Shown: positions 23,284 through 32,691 of the stretch, one piece after another
Layout of the letters: each line of letters begins with the position of its first letter
Numbering within the stretch: the stretch's first letter is position 1
DNA from: Bifidobacterium breve
Lineage (GTDB): Bacteria > Actinomycetota > Thermoleophilia > Solirubrobacterales > Solirubrobacteraceae
NCBI GenBank assembly: GCA_945878865.1
Contig: CAMCUD010000006.1
Span: forward strand, 1 to 64,000
Length of the DNA stretch: 64,000 nucleotides
Direction of reading: 5' to 3'
Notes under the pieces: model-generated
What the model was told of the DNA's origin: nothing
Seen by the model: only the letters and a program-made list of their open reading frames with translations
Database searches by the model: none
Position numbers and translations under genes: made by a program

Positions 23284-26200
23284 TCAGTGGCGGCGGACGT
23301 CCTCGCAGTTGCGCACGATGTCGTTGCGGTCCACGTCGGCGCGGTCGCGGCCGGGCCCGCAGTCGATCTCGTCCACGCCGCCGCCGACGGCGGTGATGCG
23401 GTCGTCGCCCGTGCCGCCCCGCAGCACGTCGTCGTCGAACCCGCCGTTGAGCGTGTCGTTGCCGGGCCCGCCGTCCAGCGTGTCCTCGCCGCGGCCGCCC
23501 TCGAGCTCGTCGTTGCCCGCCTCGCCGTGGATGTCGTCGTCGCCGAAGCGGCCGAACAGCCGGTCGCGACCTTCGCCGCCGCGCAGCTCGTCGTCGCCCT
23601 CGCCGCCGTCGAGGTCGTCGTTGCCACCCAGGCCGGAGATGAGGTCGCTGCCGTCGTTGCCGTTGATGAGGTCGCGCTTCTCGCTGCCGACGAGCTCATC
23701 GTCGCCGGCGGTGCCGATCGGCCGGTCCGGGCTCGGCGTGTCGCCGAGCGCCGAGCCGCGCTTCATCGCGTTGACGCCGCCGCGTGCGAGGCCGCGGTTG
23801 GCGACGAGCGCGACCGGGTCGTAGGCACCGTCGCGCGTGGGGTCGCCGTTGATGATGTGCTCACAGCTCTTCGCGCGCTTGGCCTCCGTGGTGCTGTCGA
23901 CGAACGCCCAGTCCTCGCCCCGCCCGCAGTCGTAGCGATCCTCGCCGGTCGAGCCGTACAGGACGTCGTCGCCCTCGCCGCCCTCGAGGTCGTCGTTGCC
24001 GCGGCCGCCGACGATCACGTCGTTGCCGCTGCCGCCGCGGACCGAGGGGTCCTCGCCGGCACCGCCGTCAACGACGTCGTCGCCCGGCCCGCCGTCGACG
24101 TCGTCGCTGCCCGGCCCGCCGAGGACGATGTCGTTGCCCTCGCCGCCGCGGACGGCCTGGTCGTTGCCGCGGTTGCCGTCGACGTAGTCGTCGCCCGGCC
24201 CGCCGTCGAGCAGGATGTCGTCGCCGAAGCGCGTCTCGACGAGGTAGTCGTCGCCCAGGCCTCCGCGCAGGGTGTCGTCACCGTCGAACCCGTCGAGCAC
24301 GTCGTCGCCGGGGCCGCCCTCGAGCCGGTCGTTGCCGGTGCCGCCGTCCAGCCGGTCGGCGTCGCTGCCGCCGGCGAGCCGGTCGTCGCCCGACCCACCG
24401 CGCAGCGTGTCGTCGCCGGCGCCGCCGTCAAGTCGGTCCGGCGCGAAGTTCCCGCTCACGTCGTCCTGGCCGGCGCCGCCGAGCAGCCGGTCACTCCCGC
24501 CGCCGCCCACGAGCCGGTCGTCGCCCCCGAGCCCGGACAGCTGATCACCGGAGTTCCGGCCCGAGAGGCGGTCGTCACCCGGGCCGCCGCGCAGGCGGTC
24601 GCGGCCTTGGCCGCCGGTGCGGCTGAACCCCTTGCGCGGGACCCGCACCGGCAGGCTGATCGTCACGGCGTCCGGTGTGCCGCCGACCGCCTGCCATCCG
24701 GTGGGGATCGCGGTGTGCGAGATCGCCGCCGCCCGGCCGGCCGAGCGCAGGGTGCGCCGGGCGTCGGCGGTGAGCGACACGATCGCCTCACCGGGGCCGG
24801 TGGCCGGGGTCTGGCCGAGCACCGTCGTGCCGGCGTGCAGCTCGATCGTTCCGCTGCACGTCGTGGCGCGGCGCGGGAGACAGAACGTCGTGAGCTTCGT
24901 GGCGGATGCGCTCGGGTCGATCGGCCGGCGCTCGACGCCGAGGATCGGCGCGGACAGCTCGGCCGGCAGGTCCGGCGCCGGCTTGGGCGGCACCGGAGGC
25001 GGCGGCGGCGGTGCCGAGACCTTCACCGAGATCGTCGCCGTCGCCGAGTCCAGCGCGCCGTCGCTGGCGCGCACGCCGACGCGCACCGTCGCCTCGGTTC
25101 CGGGGACGGGCGTGACCTTCAACCGGGCCCCGTCGAGCCGCGCGTCGGCGCCGCGGCTGCCGGACACGACGCGCAGGGTGAGCGGGTCACCATCGGGGTC
25201 CGTGCACGTCACGGCGACGTCGACCGGGACGTCCCAGGTCGTGCTCGTCTCCGCACCGGCGCAGGTCGGTGCGCGCGTCAGCCGGAAGCCGAGGACGGCG
25301 TCGGACGCGTCGGCGGCGGTGACCGGGCGGCCGCGGCCGTCGACGGCCACGCCGCGGGCGCCGTCCAGCCCTGCGCGCCCGACGCAGTCCGAGGTGCCGC
25401 GGTCGGCGACGCAGCCGGTGCCGTCGAATCCCTGCGCGAGCGCGGTCCCCCCGAGATCGAGGACCGCGAGCGTGTCGGAGACGGCGGCCGCGACGTAGAC
25501 CGTCCGGCCGTCGGGTGCGACCGCGAGGCCGTTGGCGCCGTCCAGGCCGCGGCCGTCCAGGCACTGGCCGCCGCTCCCGGTGTCGCTGATGCACGCGCTG
25601 ATCGCGCCCGACTGCGCGAGCGTCGAGCCCAGCGCGATCGCGGTGACGCTGTCGCCCGAGGACGACGCGACGAGCGCGGTGGTGCCGTCGGGCGAGACGG
25701 CGACCTTCGACGCACCCGCAAGGGCGCGTCCATCGCTGCAGCCCGATGTCCCGATCTCACGGATGCACCCGGCAGCGCCATAGGCCTGGCTCAGCGCGCC
25801 TGTCGAACCGTTGACCGCGAGCCGCACGAGCGAGGAGCTCACTGAGGCCGCGACGACGACACCGGTCGATGTGGCCGCCACGCCGGCGGTTCCGACCAGC
25901 GATGAGCCGTCGCCGCAGAGCCCCGACGTGCCGTTCTCCGTCCAGCAGCCCGCGGTGCCCGAGGGCTGGCCGGTGATGCCGGTGGCCGGGTCGGTGCGCA
26001 GCACGGCGACGCCGTTGGACGGTGCCCCTGAGGCGACGAACAGCCGTGCGCCGTCCCTGCTGAACGCGACGTCGACGGGGGCTGCGAGTGCACGACCGTC
26101 CAGGCACGCGCCGCCGCTGCCGGTCTCCGACGCGCAGCCAGCGGCGCCCAGGGGCTGCGTCAGCGCGCCGCTGGACGGATCGCGCAGGAAGAGGGCGACC

Positions 26201-26613
26201 CCGTCGCCGGCGGCGACCGCGACCATGCGACCGTCGGCCGACACAGTCACGGCAGTGGGGGCGGCGAGCGCCCGGGCGGTCTGACACGCGCCGTTCGAGG
26301 ACGAGAAGCAGCTGCCTGCGGTCAATCCGCCGTCGGCGTCACGACGCAGCGCGGTCAGCGCATTGGCGTCCCGCGCGACGGCGAACGCCGTGTCGCCGTC
26401 GGGGGCGAGGGCGATCCCGGAGGCGCCGTCGAGCGTGCCCGCGGGCTCGCAGCCGGTCAGCGTGACGGCGAGGCACCCACTGCCGCTCAACGGCGGGGCG
26501 AGCGTCGATGTCGCCGCCGAGGCGGAGGCGGGCACGACCCAGAGCAGCGCTGCGATGAGCGCGGGCAGGGGGCAGCGCAAGCGCCGCAGAGCGGAAGCCG
26601 TCGAGGAAGCCAT
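23284..26613 (-). CDS. Secreted seven-bladed beta-propeller protein with RTX calcium repeats
   Basis: 1109 residues. Signal peptide (about 1-34). About residues 40-410 hold seven repeats built on a GC...G...C.DG..L.GA..VAVSPDG plan, each with a Cys pair, which fits a seven-bladed propeller. Then an Ig-like domain, a Pro-rich hinge ([10 protein letters not shown]) and another beta domain. The C-terminal part has two blocks of GGxGxDxLx nonapeptides (RTX calcium-binding beta-roll), each closed by a similar Cys-containing cap ([14 protein letters not shown] and [15 protein letters not shown]). No wall anchor, so secreted. Function unknown; binding or adhesion is likely. Confidence 0.88.
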   Translation of the reverse strand: MASSTASALRRLRCPLPALIAALLWVVPASASAATSTLAPPLSGSGCLAVTLTGCEPAGTLDGASGIALAPDGDTAFAVARDANALTALRRDADGGLTAGSCFSSSNGACQTARALAAPTAVTVSADGRMVAVAAGDGVALFLRDPSSGALTQPLGAAGCASETGSGGACLDGRALAAPVDVAFSRDGARLFVASGAPSNGVAVLRTDPATGITGQPSGTAGCWTENGTSGLCGDGSSLVGTAGVAATSTGVVVAASVSSSLVRLAVNGSTGALSQAYGAAGCIREIGTSGCSDGRALAGASKVAVSPDGTTALVASSSGDSVTAIALGSTLAQSGAISACISDTGSGGQCLDGRGLDGANGLAVAPDGRTVYVAAAVSDTLAVLDLGGTALAQGFDGTGCVADRGTSDCVGRAGLDGARGVAVDGRGRPVTAADASDAVLGFRLTRAPTCAGAETSTTWDVPVDVAVTCTDPDGDPLTLRVVSGSRGADARLDGARLKVTPVPGTEATVRVGVRASDGALDSATATISVKVSAPPPPPPVPPKPAPDLPAELSAPILGVERRPIDPSASATKLTTFCLPRRATTCSGTIELHAGTTVLGQTPATGPGEAIVSLTADARRTLRSAGRAAAISHTAIPTGWQAVGGTPDAVTISLPVRVPRKGFSRTGGQGRDRLRGGPGDDRLSGRNSGDQLSGLGGDDRLVGGGGSDRLLGGAGQDDVSGNFAPDRLDGGAGDDTLRGGSGDDRLAGGSDADRLDGGTGNDRLEGGPGDDVLDGFDGDDTLRGGLGDDYLVETRFGDDILLDGGPGDDYVDGNRGNDQAVRGGEGNDIVLGGPGSDDVDGGPGDDVVDGGAGEDPSVRGGSGNDVIVGGRGNDDLEGGEGDDVLYGSTGEDRYDCGRGEDWAFVDSTTEAKRAKSCEHIINGDPTRDGAYDPVALVANRGLARGGVNAMKRGSALGDTPSPDRPIGTAGDDELVGSEKRDLINGNDGSDLISGLGGNDDLDGGEGDDELRGGEGRDRLFGRFGDDDIHGEAGNDELEGGRGEDTLDGGPGNDTLNGGFDDDVLRGGTGDDRITAVGGGVDEIDCGPGRDRADVDRNDIVRNCEDVRRH

Positions 26614-26632
26614 GGCGAGGGAGCCCCGCCCT

Positions 26633-26657
26633 GGCGGTGTGCTGACGGCGGTGTGCT
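26633..26657. repeat. Short direct repeat, 14-nt period
   Basis: GGCGGTGTGCT occurs at 26633-26643 and again at 26647-26657, upstream of the RTX gene. This is the only structure noticed in the 207-nt gap between 26614 and 26820. Confidence 0.35.
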
Positions 26658-26820
26658 CATACCCTGCATCGGCGTTTCAGCGCAGGGGTGAAGATTCGGT
26701 GGACGAACGGCCCGGTGGCGACGCGCCCGGGTGGTGAGGTCGCGAAAGATGGAACTTTGGTGCGGTTTCGCCCCGCGAGTCGGCGCAATTCGCGCATCGC
26801 GCGGACTGGTCGGAGGTTCC

Positions 26821-27543
26821 GTGCGACATTGGCCGGGCTTCGTGACACCGCGCTTCCGTCGCCAGCCCTCTCCCGCGCGCTCGGCCTCCACGGGTGACGC
26901 GCCCCTGCGCGCGGCGGTCGCCTCGGCGCAGGCGTCGGCCGCGCGCTTTGCGTTCCGCAGCGCGGTGAGCGACCCGTTCTCCGCCGGCGGCGAGCTCGGC
27001 GGCTGGGAGGACGATGGCCTCGTCGACTTCCGCCGGCTCGCGGCCTGGTACCGGCGCCGGTGGCGTGCGCCGGGGGCCGGGGAGGACAGTGTGGGCGTGC
27101 TCTGCGGAGAGGACGCGGTGACGCTGCGCCCGGACGGCACCCGGACGGACGTGCGCGGCGCGCCCCACCTGCTTCATGCGCCGTCGAACCCCATCGGCCT
27201 CGTCGGCCTGCTTGACCCGCGGTTCTCCCAGGCCGCACCCTCAGGGGCCGGCCGGTGGCGCGTCTCGGTGGACTTCACTGCGGCGCGCGCCGTGCTCGGC
27301 GCCCGCGCGATCGGCCCGGGGCTCGCGCACGTGCGCGGCACGCTCGCCGCGACGGCGCAGGTGGCCGACGGCCGGCTCGAGATCGTGGCGGCGCAGACGG
27401 GGGTCTGGGGCGAGCCGCACGCCTGGGCGGTCGTCCGGTTCGCCCAGTGGGGCACGGTCGTCCCGGAGGGGCTCGCTGGCCTCACCCCCGGTGACGCGGA
27501 CCACGACGTGCTGCGCGACTCGCTCGCCACCGTGCTGCTCTGA
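26821..27543 (+). CDS. Protein of unknown function
   Basis: 240 residues from GTG 26821, chosen for the GGAGG four nt upstream; an in-frame start at 26731 also exists. The N-terminal 30 residues are Arg/Pro/Ser-rich, then an alpha/beta protein with many Trp residues (DFRRLAAWYRRRWRAP, VWGEPHAWAVVRFAQWG). No signal peptide, membrane helix or known motif. It lies just before the GntR gene, whose candidate operator begins at its stop codon. GC3 pattern is normal, so it is a real gene. Confidence 0.6.
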   Translation: MRHWPGFVTPRFRRQPSPARSASTGDAPLRAAVASAQASAARFAFRSAVSDPFSAGGELGGWEDDGLVDFRRLAAWYRRRWRAPGAGEDSVGVLCGEDAVTLRPDGTRTDVRGAPHLLHAPSNPIGLVGLLDPRFSQAAPSGAGRWRVSVDFTAARAVLGARAIGPGLAHVRGTLAATAQVADGRLEIVAAQTGVWGEPHAWAVVRFAQWGTVVPEGLAGLTPGDADHDVLRDSLATVLL

Positions 27544-27545
27544 CG

Positions 27546-27567
27546 CACTGAACGAATCTGTCCACTG
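27546..27567. promoter_or_regulatory. Candidate GntR operator upstream of gntR
   Basis: CACTGAAC and GTCCACTG form an imperfect inverted repeat (6 of 8 positions match) with a 6-nt spacer. The right half-site and spacer length are the same as in the perfect palindrome at 28439-28466. It lies where the -35 of the gntR promoter would be, so autorepression is likely. Confidence 0.55.
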
Positions 27568-27581
27568 CTTGCGCGCCCACG

Positions 27582-27587
27582 TAGGCT
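27582..27587 (+). promoter_or_regulatory. Leaderless -10 box, gntR
   Basis: TAGGCT lies 7 nt before the GTG at 27595. Confidence 0.6.
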
Positions 27588-27594
27588 GTGCGCC

Positions 27595-28371
27595 GTGAAC
27601 GGCTCGGGCTCCCCCTCTCCGCGCGTCGACGCCACCGAGCAGGCGTTGCGCGAGTGGCTGTCGCCGGGCACCCATCGTCCCGGCGATCGCCTGCCGCCCG
27701 AGCAGGATCTGGCGCTGCAGCTCGGCGTGTCGCGCGGCACCCTGCGAGCGGCGCTCGAGCGGCTAGAGCACAACGGGCTTATCGTGCGTCGTCGCGGCTC
27801 GGGCACGTTCGTCGGGGAGCTGCCGGTGTCGGGATCGTTCGACGCCGGCCTCGAGCGCCTCGAGCCGTACTCCGAGCTTGCCGCGCGCCAGGGGATCGAG
27901 ATCGGCGCGCTGGACGTCCAAGTCGCGCTTCAGTCGATCACCGACGACGCCGTGGCGGGCGCGCTGGGCGTGCCGGTCGGCGCCTACGCCCGCGTGGTCA
28001 CGCGGACGATGACCGCCGACGGCGAGCCGGCGGCGTGGATGTGCGACACGATTCCCGACCGACCCGGCGTGCCCGACGACGCGACGCTGCTGCGCCGGGT
28101 GCTCGAGGGCGGGATGGTCCTCGACGCGCTCGTCGGCGGGGGCGCGCGGGTGACGTACGCGCGCAGCGAGGTCGAGGCGATGGTCGTCGGCGACGAGCCC
28201 CGCGCGCAGGCGGCGCTCCGGTGCGACGCGGGGGTCGCCGCGCTCGTCCTCACGGAGACGATGTGCCTGTCGGACGGCACGCCCGTGCAGCACTCGGTCA
28301 ACGTCTTCGCCCCCGGCCGGCTGCGGCTCCACGTCATGCGGCTGCTGCTCGACGGCGGCCCGCCCGCCTGA
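27595..28371 (+). CDS. GntR-family regulator, HutC/UTRA type
   Basis: 258 residues. N-terminal winged helix (YRPGDRLP-like GTHRPGDRLPPEQDLALQLG, then VSRGTLRAALERLEHNGLI and RRRGSGTFVG), followed by a UTRA effector domain ending in SVNVFAPGRLRLHVMRLL. Members usually repress the adjacent catabolic operon until a small ligand binds. Immediately upstream of the amine/glutamate operon on the same strand; matching palindromes precede both transcripts. Confidence 0.9.
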   Translation: MNGSGSPSPRVDATEQALREWLSPGTHRPGDRLPPEQDLALQLGVSRGTLRAALERLEHNGLIVRRRGSGTFVGELPVSGSFDAGLERLEPYSELAARQGIEIGALDVQVALQSITDDAVAGALGVPVGAYARVVTRTMTADGEPAAWMCDTIPDRPGVPDDATLLRRVLEGGMVLDALVGGGARVTYARSEVEAMVVGDEPRAQAALRCDAGVAALVLTETMCLSDGTPVQHSVNVFAPGRLRLHVMRLLLDGGPPA

Positions 28372-28375
28372 CCTG

Positions 28376-28409
28376 GACCGTCGGTCGAGGTGACCCCCGA
28401 CCGCCGGTC
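28376..28409. promoter_or_regulatory. Two GACCGNCGGTC palindromes
   Basis: GACCGTCGGTC at 28376-28386 and GACCGCCGGTC at 28399-28409, both followed by GA, with centres 23 bp apart (about two helical turns). Unlike the GntR sites in sequence, they suggest a second regulator binding upstream of the operon. Confidence 0.45.
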
Positions 28410-28438
28410 GATGGTGCCGCTCCCGTCGCCGGAGATAC

Positions 28439-28466
28439 CGTCAGTGGACAAATGAGTCCACTGACG
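28439..28466. promoter_or_regulatory. Perfect palindromic operator of the amine/glutamate operon
   Basis: CGTCAGTGGAC and GTCCACTGACG form an 11-bp perfect inverted repeat with a 6-nt spacer (AAATGA), ending 21 nt before the ATG at 28488. The half-site recurs upstream of gntR. Best explained as the GntR operator. Confidence 0.7.
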
Positions 28467-28487
28467 TTCACCCGGGCCTGAGCTGCC

Positions 28488-29339
28488 ATGTGCGGCATCG
28501 CAGGCCTCTTCGCCAAGTCCCCGGAGATCGAGGCGCACCTCGGCGCCCACCTCGCCGGGATGATCGAGCCGCTGGGCGACCGCGGCCCCGACAGCGCGGG
28601 CGTCGCGATCTACCGCGCGCCCGTCGCGGAGGGGGAGATCAAGCTGTCGCTCCACGGGCCGGGCTGGCGGGACGTCGCCGGGAGCCGGGTCCTCGCCGAC
28701 CACGGTGACCAGGGCATCGTCGCCGCGCCCGAGGGCAGGGAGGTCCCCACCGGCGTCACCCTGCTCAGCGCGGGCACGGCCATCGAGACGACGAAGCGCG
28801 AGGGCCCGCCGCAGCGCCTCATCGAAGACGCGGGCCTGCTCGGCCTCGACGGAACCCACGCCGTCGCCCACACGCGGATGGCCACGGAGAGCCTCGTCAC
28901 GACGCTCGGGTCCCATCCGTTCTCCACGGGCCCAGACCTCTGCCTCGTGCACAACGGCTCGCTGTCGAACCACAATCAGCTGCGCCGCCGGCTGCGCGGC
29001 CACGGCGTGACGTTCCAGTCGGAGAACGACAGCGAGGTCGCCGCGGGCTACCTGACCTGGCGGTTCGCCGAGGGCGACACGCTCGACGAGGCGGTCCACC
29101 ACGCGCTCGAGGATCTCGACGGGTTCTTCACCTTCTGCATCGGCACGCGGGACGGCTTCGCCGTGGTCCGCGACCCGTTCGCCTGCAAGCCCGCGGTGCT
29201 CGCCGAGACCGAGGACTGGGTGGCGATGGCCTCCGAGCATCGCGCGATCGCCACGCTTCCCGGCGCCGAGGACGCCGAGCTGTGGGAGCCCGAGCCCGGC
29301 CGGGTCTACACCTGGTCGCATGCGGGGGTCCCGGCATGA
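28488..29339 (+). CDS. Class II glutamine amidotransferase subunit (MgsA/GlxB-like)
   Basis: 283 residues. N-terminal nucleophile hydrolase with Cys2 (MCGIAGLF) and the family motifs DRGPDSAGVAIY, AHTRMATES and VHNGSLSNHNQLR. It resembles the separate amidotransferase subunit of N-methylglutamate synthase (MgsA) or rhizobial GlxB, rather than a full GltB. Would free ammonia or an amine from a gamma-glutamyl amide and pass it to the FMN subunit. First gene of the operon; stop overlaps the next start (ATGA). Confidence 0.85.
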   Translation: MCGIAGLFAKSPEIEAHLGAHLAGMIEPLGDRGPDSAGVAIYRAPVAEGEIKLSLHGPGWRDVAGSRVLADHGDQGIVAAPEGREVPTGVTLLSAGTAIETTKREGPPQRLIEDAGLLGLDGTHAVAHTRMATESLVTTLGSHPFSTGPDLCLVHNGSLSNHNQLRRRLRGHGVTFQSENDSEVAAGYLTWRFAEGDTLDEAVHHALEDLDGFFTFCIGTRDGFAVVRDPFACKPAVLAETEDWVAMASEHRAIATLPGAEDAELWEPEPGRVYTWSHAGVPA

Positions 29340-30028
29340 GCAGCGTCCTGGAAGGCGTCACGCTCGACCTCTCCGAGCTGACGGTCCGCGACATCAACGC
29401 GCGCCTGCAGGCCGCGGCCGACGGCGAGCGCTTCGAGATCCTCCACCCGGACGGGCGCCACTCGATCGCGGCGGGGCTGACCGCCGCGATCGACGTGGAG
29501 GTCACCGGACACGCCGGCTACTACTGCGCCGGGATGAACCAGCGCGCGACGGTGCACGTTGCGGGGACGGTCGCCGCGGGGGTCGCGGAGAACATGATGA
29601 GCGGCCGGGTCGTCGTCGACGGCAACGCCGCGATGGCCGCGGGCGCGACGGCGCACGGCGGGATGCTCGTGGTCGGCGGCAACGCGTCGACGCGCTGCGG
29701 GATCTCGCTGAAGGGCGCCGACGTCGTGGTGCGCGGCTCGGTCGGCGCGTCGTGCGGCTTCATGGCGCAGTCCGGCCGGATCGTCGTGTGCGGCGACGCC
29801 GCCGAGGGCCTGGGCGATTCGCTCTACGAGGCGCGGCTGTTCGTCCGTGGCAGCGTCGCCGAGCTCGGCGCCGACTGCATCGAAAAGCCGATGACCGACG
29901 CGCACCGCGAGGAGCTCGGCGCCCTGCTCGTCACCGCGGGCCTGGGCGACGCCGACCCGGCCGACTTCCGCCGCTACGGCTCGGCGCGCCAGCTCTACAA
30001 CATCAAGGTGGACCGCATCGATGCCTGA
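29336..30028 (+). CDS. Glutamate-synthase GXGXG-domain subunit (MgsB/GlxC-like)
   Basis: 230 residues forming a right-handed beta-helix of the GltB C-terminal type: repeated G-x-x-x-G turns are visible through GRVVVDGNAAMAAGATAHGG, GISLKGADVVVRGSVG and GRIVVCGDAAEGLGD. Structural subunit expected to join the amidotransferase and FMN subunits. Overlaps both neighbours (4 nt and 8 nt), consistent with a fixed-stoichiometry complex. Confidence 0.85.
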   Translation: MSSVLEGVTLDLSELTVRDINARLQAAADGERFEILHPDGRHSIAAGLTAAIDVEVTGHAGYYCAGMNQRATVHVAGTVAAGVAENMMSGRVVVDGNAAMAAGATAHGGMLVVGGNASTRCGISLKGADVVVRGSVGASCGFMAQSGRIVVCGDAAEGLGDSLYEARLFVRGSVAELGADCIEKPMTDAHREELGALLVTAGLGDADPADFRRYGSARQLYNIKVDRIDA

Positions 30029-31346
30029 GACCCTCGTCCCGCGCGCGTCGGCGACGTTCGACCGCGCGACCATCGCCGAGATCCAGCGGGCCGCCAACGA
30101 AGGCGTCTACGCGATCCGCGGCGGCGGCGCCAAGCGGCGCGTCCCGCACTTCGACGACCTCGTGTTCCTCGGCGCGTCGATGTCGCGCTACGCGCTGGAG
30201 GGCTACCGCGAGCACTGCGGCACCGACGTGCTTCTCGGCACAAGGCATGCCGCGAACCCCGTCGCGCTCGACATCCCGGTGACGATCGCCGGGATGAGCT
30301 TCGGCGCGCTGAGCGCCAACGCCAAGGAGGCGCTGGGGCGCGGCGCGTCGATGGTCGGCACGAGCACGACCACGGGCGACGGCGGGATGACGCCGGAGGA
30401 GCGCGCGGCGTCGTCGACGCTCGTCTACCAGCTGCTGCCCTCGCGCTACGGGATGAACCCCGACGACCTGCGGCGTGCCGACGCGATCGAGATCGTTGTC
30501 GGCCAGGGGGCCAAGCCGGGCGGGGGCGGGCTGCTGCTCGGCCAGAAGATCTCCGACCGCGTCGCCGAGATGCGCGACCTGCCGACGGGGATCGACCAGC
30601 GCAGCGCCTGCCGGCACCCGGACTGGACGGGCTCGGACGACCTCGCCATCAAGATCGAGGAGCTGCGCGAGATCACCGGCTGGCGCGTGCCGATCTACGT
30701 GAAGGTCGGCGCGTCACGGCCGTTCTATGACGTGTCGCTCGCGGTGAAGGCGGGTGCCGACGTCGTCGTCCTCGACGGCATGCAGGGCGGGACCGCCGCG
30801 TCCCAGGACGTGTTCATCGAGCACGTCGGCATCCCGACGCTCGCGGCCATCCCGCCCGCGGTCGCCGCGCTCCAGGAGCTGGGGATGCACCGGACGAAGG
30901 GCGGCGTGCAGCTCATCGTCTCGGGCGGGATCCGCACCGGCGCCGACGTGGCGAAGGCCATCGCGCTCGGCGCCGACGCCGTCTCGATCGGGATCGGCGC
31001 GCTCGTGGCGCTTGGCGACAACAGCCCGAAGTGGGCGGCCGACTACGCCGCGATGGGCACGGAGCCCGGCGCCTACGACGCCTGGCACGAGGGCCGTGAT
31101 CCCGCCGGCATCTCCACGCAGGACCCCGAGCTGGAGGCGCGCCTCGATCCGGAGATCGGCGCTCGGCGCCTGGCCAACTACCTGCGCGTGGTGACGATGG
31201 AGGCCCAGACCATCGCCCGCGCCTGCGGCAAGTCCCACCTGCACAACCTCGAGCCCGAGGACCTCGAGGCGCTCACCGTGGAGGCCGCCGCGATGGCGCG
31301 CGTTCCCCTGGCGGGCACCTCGTGGATCCCCGGCGCGACCGCCTAG
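30021..31346 (+). CDS. FMN-binding glutamate-synthase-like subunit (MgsC/GlxD-like)
   Basis: 441 residues, TIM-barrel synthase domain. PVTIAGMSFGALSANAKEAL and GGMTPEERA begin the barrel, GQGAKPGGGGLLLGQKISDRVAEMR and YVKVGASRPFYDVSLAVKAGADVVVLDG match the FMN/2-oxoglutarate site, and VSGGIRTGADVAKAIALGADAVSIG the phosphate grip. Where GltB proteins have the three Cys ligands of a 3Fe-4S cluster before GVATQD, this protein reads GAYDAWHEGRDPAGISTQD with none. It would make glutamate or an N-substituted glutamate from 2-oxoglutarate. Confidence 0.85.
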   Translation: MPETLVPRASATFDRATIAEIQRAANEGVYAIRGGGAKRRVPHFDDLVFLGASMSRYALEGYREHCGTDVLLGTRHAANPVALDIPVTIAGMSFGALSANAKEALGRGASMVGTSTTTGDGGMTPEERAASSTLVYQLLPSRYGMNPDDLRRADAIEIVVGQGAKPGGGGLLLGQKISDRVAEMRDLPTGIDQRSACRHPDWTGSDDLAIKIEELREITGWRVPIYVKVGASRPFYDVSLAVKAGADVVVLDGMQGGTAASQDVFIEHVGIPTLAAIPPAVAALQELGMHRTKGGVQLIVSGGIRTGADVAKAIALGADAVSIGIGALVALGDNSPKWAADYAAMGTEPGAYDAWHEGRDPAGISTQDPELEARLDPEIGARRLANYLRVVTMEAQTIARACGKSHLHNLEPEDLEALTVEAAAMARVPLAGTSWIPGATA

Positions 31347-31353
31347 GAGGCCG

Positions 31354-32688
31354 ATGTCCACCCCCAGCTTCTCCACCGAGGCCACGCCGCTCGCCGAGCT
31401 GCCCGAGGAGGTGCAGTTCATCGCGGTGCAGTGGGTCGATGTCCATGGCGCGGCGAAGGCCAAGCTCGTCCCGCGGGCGGCGTGGGCCGAGACGTGCGCG
31501 CCCGGTGGCGGCGCGGGCTTCGCGGCGTTCGCCAACCACGGCTTCGCGCGCGGCCCCGAGCACCCGGAGTTCCTCGCGGTGCCCGACCCGTCGACGGTGA
31601 CCGTGCTGCCCCACCAGCCCGACATGGCGGTCGCGTTCTCCACGGTCATGGACGGTGAGCAGGTCGCGACGTGCGACGCGCGGTCGATCCTCGCGCGGGT
31701 GCAGGCGATGGCCGCCGATCGCGGGCTTGCGCCGGTCGTCGGGATGGAGCCGGAGTTCTTCCTGCTGCGCCGCGGCGAGGACGGGGCGCTCGTGCCCTAC
31801 GACGGGCTCGACGTCCTGGACAAGCCGTGTTACGACCTCAAGGCGCTGCTGCGCAGCGCGCCGGTGCTCAAGGAGCTCGTCACCGCGATGCAGGACCTCG
31901 GGTGGGGCGTCACCGCGCTCGACCACGAGGACGGCAACGGCCAGTTCGAGATCAACTTCGGGTTCGAGGACGCGCTGACGACGGCCGACCGCTTCACGCT
32001 TCTCCGGACACTCATCGCCGACATCGCGGCGGCGCACGGGGCGATCGGCTCGTTCATGCCCAAGCCGCTGGCGGGGCGGACCGGCTCGGGCGCGCACGTG
32101 CACCTGTCGTGCTGGGCCGACGACGGGACGAACGCGTTCCTCGACCACGAGGATCCACGTGGGCTCGGGCTCTCCCCGGTGGCATACAGCTTCATCGGCG
32201 GTGTCCTCGCGCACGGCCGCGCGCTGGCGGCGCTGTCGATGCCGACGGTCAACTCCTACAAGCGACTGCACAGCTCCGGTGGCAGCTCGGGCGCGTCGTG
32301 GTCGCCCGACGCGATCGTCTACGGCGCGAACAACCGCACCACGATGCTGCGCGTCCCGGGGCCGGGCCGGTTCGAGAACCGCGCCGTGGACTCCTCCTGC
32401 AACCCGTACCTCGCGCTCGCGGCCATGGTCGCCGCGGGCCTCGACGGCGTCGACCGCGGGCTCGACCCGGGCGCGCCCGTCATCGGCGCCGCGACGTCGC
32501 TCGGGGCCGAGACGCTGCCGCGCACGCTCGCCGACGCGCTCGACGCGCTGGAGACCGACACGGTCCTGCGCGACGCGCTGGGCGAGGAGGCGCTCGCCGA
32601 GTTCGTCGCCGTCAAGCGGGTGGAGTGGGGCGACTTCATGGAATCGGTCTCCTCGTGGGAGGAGGAGACCTACCTGCGGAGGACCTGA
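31354..32688 (+). CDS. Glutamine-synthetase family ligase (GlnT/gamma-glutamylmethylamide synthetase-like)
   Basis: 444 residues, preceded by a strong TAGGAGG ribosome-binding site. Catalytic domain motifs: GMEPEFFLL, DHEDGNGQFEINF, GSGAHVHLS, the NSYKRL loop and FENRAVDSSCNPYLALA. The short N-terminal beta-grasp and co-location with mgsABC-like genes favour an amine ligase (methylamine or another amine plus glutamate plus ATP) over housekeeping ammonia assimilation. No adenylylation loop is evident. Confidence 0.85.
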   Translation: MSTPSFSTEATPLAELPEEVQFIAVQWVDVHGAAKAKLVPRAAWAETCAPGGGAGFAAFANHGFARGPEHPEFLAVPDPSTVTVLPHQPDMAVAFSTVMDGEQVATCDARSILARVQAMAADRGLAPVVGMEPEFFLLRRGEDGALVPYDGLDVLDKPCYDLKALLRSAPVLKELVTAMQDLGWGVTALDHEDGNGQFEINFGFEDALTTADRFTLLRTLIADIAAAHGAIGSFMPKPLAGRTGSGAHVHLSCWADDGTNAFLDHEDPRGLGLSPVAYSFIGGVLAHGRALAALSMPTVNSYKRLHSSGGSSGASWSPDAIVYGANNRTTMLRVPGPGRFENRAVDSSCNPYLALAAMVAAGLDGVDRGLDPGAPVIGAATSLGAETLPRTLADALDALETDTVLRDALGEEALAEFVAVKRVEWGDFMESVSSWEEETYLRRT

Positions 32689-32691
32689 GCC

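Noticed and set aside
23996-24544. Pro/Ser-rich repeats on the plus strand opposite the RTX region, considered as a CRISPR or tandem DNA repeat array
   Set aside because: The periodicity is 27 nt, matching nonapeptide codons of the RTX gene, with no conserved spacers or direct repeats.
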